Below are positions 4,679-7,734 of a stretch of DNA of 7,734 bases, in pieces. Under the pieces are notes generated by a model. It was not told the DNA's origin. It made no database searches and worked only from the letters and a program-made list of their open reading frames with translations. How positions within the stretch are numbered: position 1 is the stretch's first letter; each line of letters starts with the position of its first letter. The position numbers and the translations under genes are program-made. The stretch spans positions 1 through 7,734 of the forward strand of contig JAKAGH010000150.1 in NCBI GenBank assembly GCA_021817645.1. The letters are read 5' to 3'. The stretch is from Deltaproteobacteria bacterium. Its GTDB lineage: Bacteria > Desulfobacterota > Desulfobaccia > Desulfobaccales > 0-14-0-80-60-11.

Positions 4679-7138
4679 ATGAAAAGAAATTTCCATTCAG
4701 TTTCCTTGACTCTCCTAATCGGGTCGGCGGCGCTGATGGGCTCGGCTTTGTTCGTCATTATCAGTGCCAGGGCAAATCCTGACGGTCCCAATCCTCAAGC
4801 CAACCCGAAGATTATGCAGACCGGCGAAGTCCAAGAGGCCAGGATGGCTGCGGGATTCGGCCGTCTGCCTTCATATTTCATCGCCAACCGGGGGCAGGTG
4901 GATAAACGGGTGAAGTTTTATGCGCAAAGCGGCGGGCAAACCACCTGGTTTACCAAAGAGGGCGTGATGGTCAGCCTCTCCCGGCCTATAGAGAAACCTG
5001 GCCTGGCGAAGATGCGGAAGCGGCCTGGCCCTCCTGCCCGGACTGAGGGTTCGAAATTCAAAACCACCGCGGTAGGCCTCAGCCCTTTGGACCTGTGCAA
5101 AGGGGTGAAGATCACCGCACTGGAGCCCCAGGAACACCGGGTCAATTATTTCATCGGCAATGACCCCAAGAAATGGCGCACCGACGTCCCCACCTATAAG
5201 GCCGTTGCCTACCAGGGGGCCTATAAGGGGATCGACCTGAAATTCTATGGCGACGGCCGCCGGTTGGAATACGACATCATCGTCAAGCCCGGGGCCGACC
5301 CCAACCGGGTGAAGTTCCAATATGCCGGGATCAAGGGCCTGGAGGTCACCCCCACTGGCGACCTGGCCATCAAGCTCCCGGACGGCGAAATGCTGGTCCA
5401 GAAGAAGCCCGTGGTCTACCAGGATATCGCCGGGGTCCGGGTGGCCCGGGAAGGCAAATTCAAGCTGCACGGGGACGTGGCCGGCCACACTTACGGCTTC
5501 GAAGTGGCCGCTTATGATCGGAAAATCCCTCTAATCATCGACCCGGTGCTGGATTACTCTACTTATTTGGGGGGCAGCGGTACTGAAAGGGGCCATACCA
5601 TCCAGGTGGACGCAGCCGGGTGCGCCTATGTCGCCGGGGTCACCGATTCCAGAATGGCCGATCCCTTTCCCTTCCCCCGGGTAAACCCCGCTTTGCCCTC
5701 CCAATATTCGCCGACCTTTCTCAGATGTGTCTTTGTCACCAAGTTCAATGCCCAGGGCAACGGGCTGCTCTATTCCACCTATTTGGGGGGAAACCCGGCC
5801 GACGACGATCTTTATTATGAGCCGCCGTACGGCCGCGTCGGCCTGGCAGTGGACGCCGCGGGCAACGCCTATATCACCGGGGTTACCAAGACCACCAATT
5901 TCCCCACCACCGCCGGGGCCGCCTATCGCACCCGGTGGTCCGACTACTACAAGAATCCCAGTTCCATGGAAGCCTTCGTCACCAAGCTCAGCGCCGCGGG
6001 CAACAGCCTGGCCTACTCCACCTACATGCGGGGCAACAGTAACGACGACGCCCGGGCCATTGCCTTGGATTCCCAGGGCAACGCCTATATTGCCGGCACC
6101 ACCAGTTCCGGAAACCAAATAAATGATTCCGGTTATAATAGGTTCAACGGCTTCACTTTCTCCCCATTTTACGCGGATATCGGCTTTGTCACCAAGCTCA
6201 ATCCCAGCGGCAGTCAATTCCTCTGGGCTACCGGCCTGACGGACTTTTCCCAATCCGTTATGGGGGGCGGCACTTTGCCTTTCGGGATTGTCGCCGAACC
6301 CATCAACTCATCCCATGTTTATTCCGGCGGGGTGTGGGTGACCGGGGAGACCGGTGATCCCTATTTCCCGGTGCGAAACGCTTTGCGTGACGCCGACAAC
6401 GTGGTCCATGACCATCTGATAGGTAGAATCAATGCCTTCGTCACCTGGGTGGACCAGGACGGCGTCATCCGCTTTTCCACCTATTGGGGCGGCAGCAACG
6501 GGGAAATCAACCAGTACACTTACGGCTACGGCATCGCCCGGGGCCCCAACGGCGACATCTATGTCTGCGGCGCCACCAACAATCCCTATTTCCCCACCAG
6601 CGCCAACGCCTATCAACGCACTTCCCCGAGCGATTGGGAGCATGCCATTCTCTTCCGGTTCACCAACCGGTATGCTCAAAGACCGAGACTGGTGTATTCC
6701 AGTTACCTGGGAGGGAATTGCCACGATGAGGCGCACGGGGTGGCGGTGGACCAGAACGGCAACGCCTATATTACCGGCGGTACCCTTTCCAGTAACTTTC
6801 CTTTGCAGAATGCCCTTTATTCCACTGCCGGGAATAATATTTTCGTGACCCAGATGGGTTATGACGGCGCCCGTATGGTTCTGGGTTATTCCACCTTTAT
6901 CGGGGAATCCGCAGGCACGGGAAATGGGGCGGGGTTCGGCATCGCTCACAACGGCCAGGCTAGCGTCTACGTGACCGGGACCACCGATGGCGGGACTTTT
7001 CCCCTCATCAATCCCTACCAGAGTACGCTGAGAGGTCACGATGCCTTTGCCTTTAAATTAACGGGGACTCCTTTACCGGCCCCCCCACCCGGTCCGTCCG
7101 GGTTAGGCCAGCCCTGGCTGCCGCTGCTCCTGGATTGA
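4679..7138 (+). CDS. Exported SBBP-repeat beta-propeller protein
   Basis: An 819-residue secreted protein. Residues 1-32 are a signal peptide: basic start MKRN, hydrophobic core about 9-29, probable cleavage after ARA. Residues about 60-290 match the N-terminal domain typical of SBBP proteins, opening FIANRGQVDKRVKFYAQ and ending in PLIIDPVLDYSTYLGG. From 291 onward come propeller repeats, each beginning like Y-S-T-Y-L-G-G and followed by a VD-x-x-GNAY-ITG-T strand. Starts are near 291, 363, 444, 597, 671 and 735, with a degenerate blade near 515 and irregular insertions between blades. The tail is proline-rich (PLPAPPPGPSG) and ends QPWLPLLLD, with no recognised anchoring or sorting motif. 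Members are usually outside the cytoplasm; their ligands are generally unknown. A strong GGAGGAGG precedes the ATG. The gene sits 38 bases after the hypothetical gene and 41 before the PQQ-like gene. Family call is firm; function is not. Confidence 0.93.
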   Translation: MKRNFHSVSLTLLIGSAALMGSALFVIISARANPDGPNPQANPKIMQTGEVQEARMAAGFGRLPSYFIANRGQVDKRVKFYAQSGGQTTWFTKEGVMVSLSRPIEKPGLAKMRKRPGPPARTEGSKFKTTAVGLSPLDLCKGVKITALEPQEHRVNYFIGNDPKKWRTDVPTYKAVAYQGAYKGIDLKFYGDGRRLEYDIIVKPGADPNRVKFQYAGIKGLEVTPTGDLAIKLPDGEMLVQKKPVVYQDIAGVRVAREGKFKLHGDVAGHTYGFEVAAYDRKIPLIIDPVLDYSTYLGGSGTERGHTIQVDAAGCAYVAGVTDSRMADPFPFPRVNPALPSQYSPTFLRCVFVTKFNAQGNGLLYSTYLGGNPADDDLYYEPPYGRVGLAVDAAGNAYITGVTKTTNFPTTAGAAYRTRWSDYYKNPSSMEAFVTKLSAAGNSLAYSTYMRGNSNDDARAIALDSQGNAYIAGTTSSGNQINDSGYNRFNGFTFSPFYADIGFVTKLNPSGSQFLWATGLTDFSQSVMGGGTLPFGIVAEPINSSHVYSGGVWVTGETGDPYFPVRNALRDADNVVHDHLIGRINAFVTWVDQDGVIRFSTYWGGSNGEINQYTYGYGIARGPNGDIYVCGATNNPYFPTSANAYQRTSPSDWEHAILFRFTNRYAQRPRLVYSSYLGGNCHDEAHGVAVDQNGNAYITGGTLSSNFPLQNALYSTAGNNIFVTQMGYDGARMVLGYSTFIGESAGTGNGAGFGIAHNGQASVYVTGTTDGGTFPLINPYQSTLRGHDAFAFKLTGTPLPAPPPGPSGLGQPWLPLLLD

Positions 7139-7179
7139 GCATTGGGCAAGGTTAATTTGGATTAAAAAGAGGAAAAGTG

Positions 7180-7734
7180 ATGCTCAGAAAGATCTTTGGC
7201 AGCTTCCTGGCAATGATGAGCCTGAGCCTGGCCGCCGGGCCGGCCCTGGCCGGCACCCCAGGCACCCAGAAGTGGGGCTTCACTACGGCAAATACGGTTC
7301 CCTCCTCCCCGGCCCTGGGCGCGGACGGCACCATTTACCTAGGCGGGGAGGACTATAATCTTTATGCCGTCAGGCCTGCCGGCATAAAGAAGTGGGTGTT
7401 CGCTACGGGACATTTTATTTGGTCTTCCCCGGCCCTGAGCGCGGACGGCACTATTTACGTGGCCTCAATTGACGGCAAGCTCTACGCCGTCAACCCCAAT
7501 GGCACCCAGAAATGGACCTTCGCCACGGGAAATCAGGTTGGCTCCTCCCCGGCCCTGGGCGTGGATGGCACCATTTACGTGGGCTCGTATGATGGCAAGC
7601 TCTACGCCGTCAACCCCGACGGCACTCAGAAGTGGGCGTTCATTACGGGATCAACGGTTACATCTTCTCCGGCTCTGGGCCCGGACGGCACCGTTTACGT
7701 GGGCTCGTATGACCACAAGCTCTATGCCGTTTAC
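7180..7734 (+). CDS. Exported PQQ-like beta-propeller repeat protein, partial
   Basis: The first 185 codons of a secreted protein; the rest lies beyond the right edge. Residues 1-24 form a signal peptide with likely cleavage after ALA. The mature part begins within a repeat (GTPGTQ) and continues as 40-residue blades starting at KW31, KW71, KW111 and KW151, the last cut off. The blade consensus is KW-x-F-x-TG-x4-SSPALG-x-DGTIYVGS-x-DGKLYAVNP-x-GTQ, typical of PQQ/BamB-like propeller repeats. Nothing shows that it binds PQQ or acts as a dehydrogenase: the repeat is shared by many non-enzymatic propellers. ATG at 7180 has AGAGGA 6 nt upstream; an adjacent in-frame GTG at 7177 is possible but less likely. 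It follows the SBBP gene by 41 bases and is probably co-transcribed. Confidence 0.92.
   Translation, partial: MLRKIFGSFLAMMSLSLAAGPALAGTPGTQKWGFTTANTVPSSPALGADGTIYLGGEDYNLYAVRPAGIKKWVFATGHFIWSSPALSADGTIYVASIDGKLYAVNPNGTQKWTFATGNQVGSSPALGVDGTIYVGSYDGKLYAVNPDGTQKWAFITGSTVTSSPALGPDGTVYVGSYDHKLYAVY
7270..7734 (+). repeat. Tandem 120-bp repeats encoding propeller blades
   Basis: Four head-to-tail units start at 7270, 7390, 7510 and 7630, each 120 bp except the last, which is cut by the window edge. They share long blocks at the DNA level (TCCCCGGCCCTG, GACGGCAC, AAGCTCTACGCCGTCAACCC), so the copies probably arose by recent duplication or are kept similar by recombination. Five codons between the TG and SSPAL elements differ in every unit. 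Confidence 0.9.

Noticed and set aside
4871..7039. Three long minus-strand open frames (4871-5488, 5531-6253, 6308-7039)
   Set aside because: All lie opposite the SBBP propeller gene and mirror its repeat pattern as Gly/Val/Ile-rich shadows without ribosome binding sites.
7114..7138. LPLLLD at the end of the SBBP protein as a sorting signal
   Set aside because: It lacks an LPXTG or PEP-CTERM motif, a full transmembrane helix and a basic tail.
7270..7734. Calling the last gene a PQQ-dependent dehydrogenase
   Set aside because: Only generic PQQ-like blades are visible; no catalytic or cofactor-binding residues of the quinoprotein dehydrogenases are seen in the visible part.

Overview
The window looks like part of a chromosome from an anaerobic, moderately GC-rich bacterium. 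A Desulfobacterota (deltaproteobacterial) relative is my best guess, because a multi-cluster formate dehydrogenase sits beside secreted SBBP and PQQ-type beta-propeller proteins. That assignment is inference; nothing in the window fixes the taxonomy.

Layout. Bases 1-2436, minus strand: the first 812 codons of a molybdenum/tungsten formate dehydrogenase catalytic subunit. It has an N-terminal 2Fe-2S domain, several 4Fe-4S sites and a cysteine (not selenocysteine) metal ligand; its C-terminal end runs off the left edge. Bases 2437-3413: about 980 bases of divergent intergenic DNA with no confident gene. It holds candidate promoter elements for the dehydrogenase, an imperfect inverted repeat, two abutting hairpins, an exact 14-nt Shine-Dalgarno sequence leading into very short minus-strand ORFs, and long open frames without good starts that may be gene remnants. 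Bases 3414-7734, plus strand: four closely spaced co-directional genes. They are a NarL/LuxR-type response regulator (TTG start chosen by its ribosome binding site), a 151-residue uncharacterised protein, an 819-residue exported SBBP-repeat propeller protein, and the first 185 codons of an exported protein built from near-identical 40-residue PQQ-like propeller blades.

How they may work together. The gaps of 63, 38 and 41 bases in the plus-strand block show no obvious terminator, so one transcript is plausible. That would link a phosphorelay regulator with no kinase in view to two secreted propeller proteins of different families. The dehydrogenase is divergently oriented and probably belongs to a separate energy-metabolism operon continuing to the left, with its own promoter in the intergenic region. 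No tRNA, rRNA, CRISPR array or insertion sequence was found. I see no clear evidence of a novel defence or mobile system. The least explained parts are the intergenic region and the propeller cluster.
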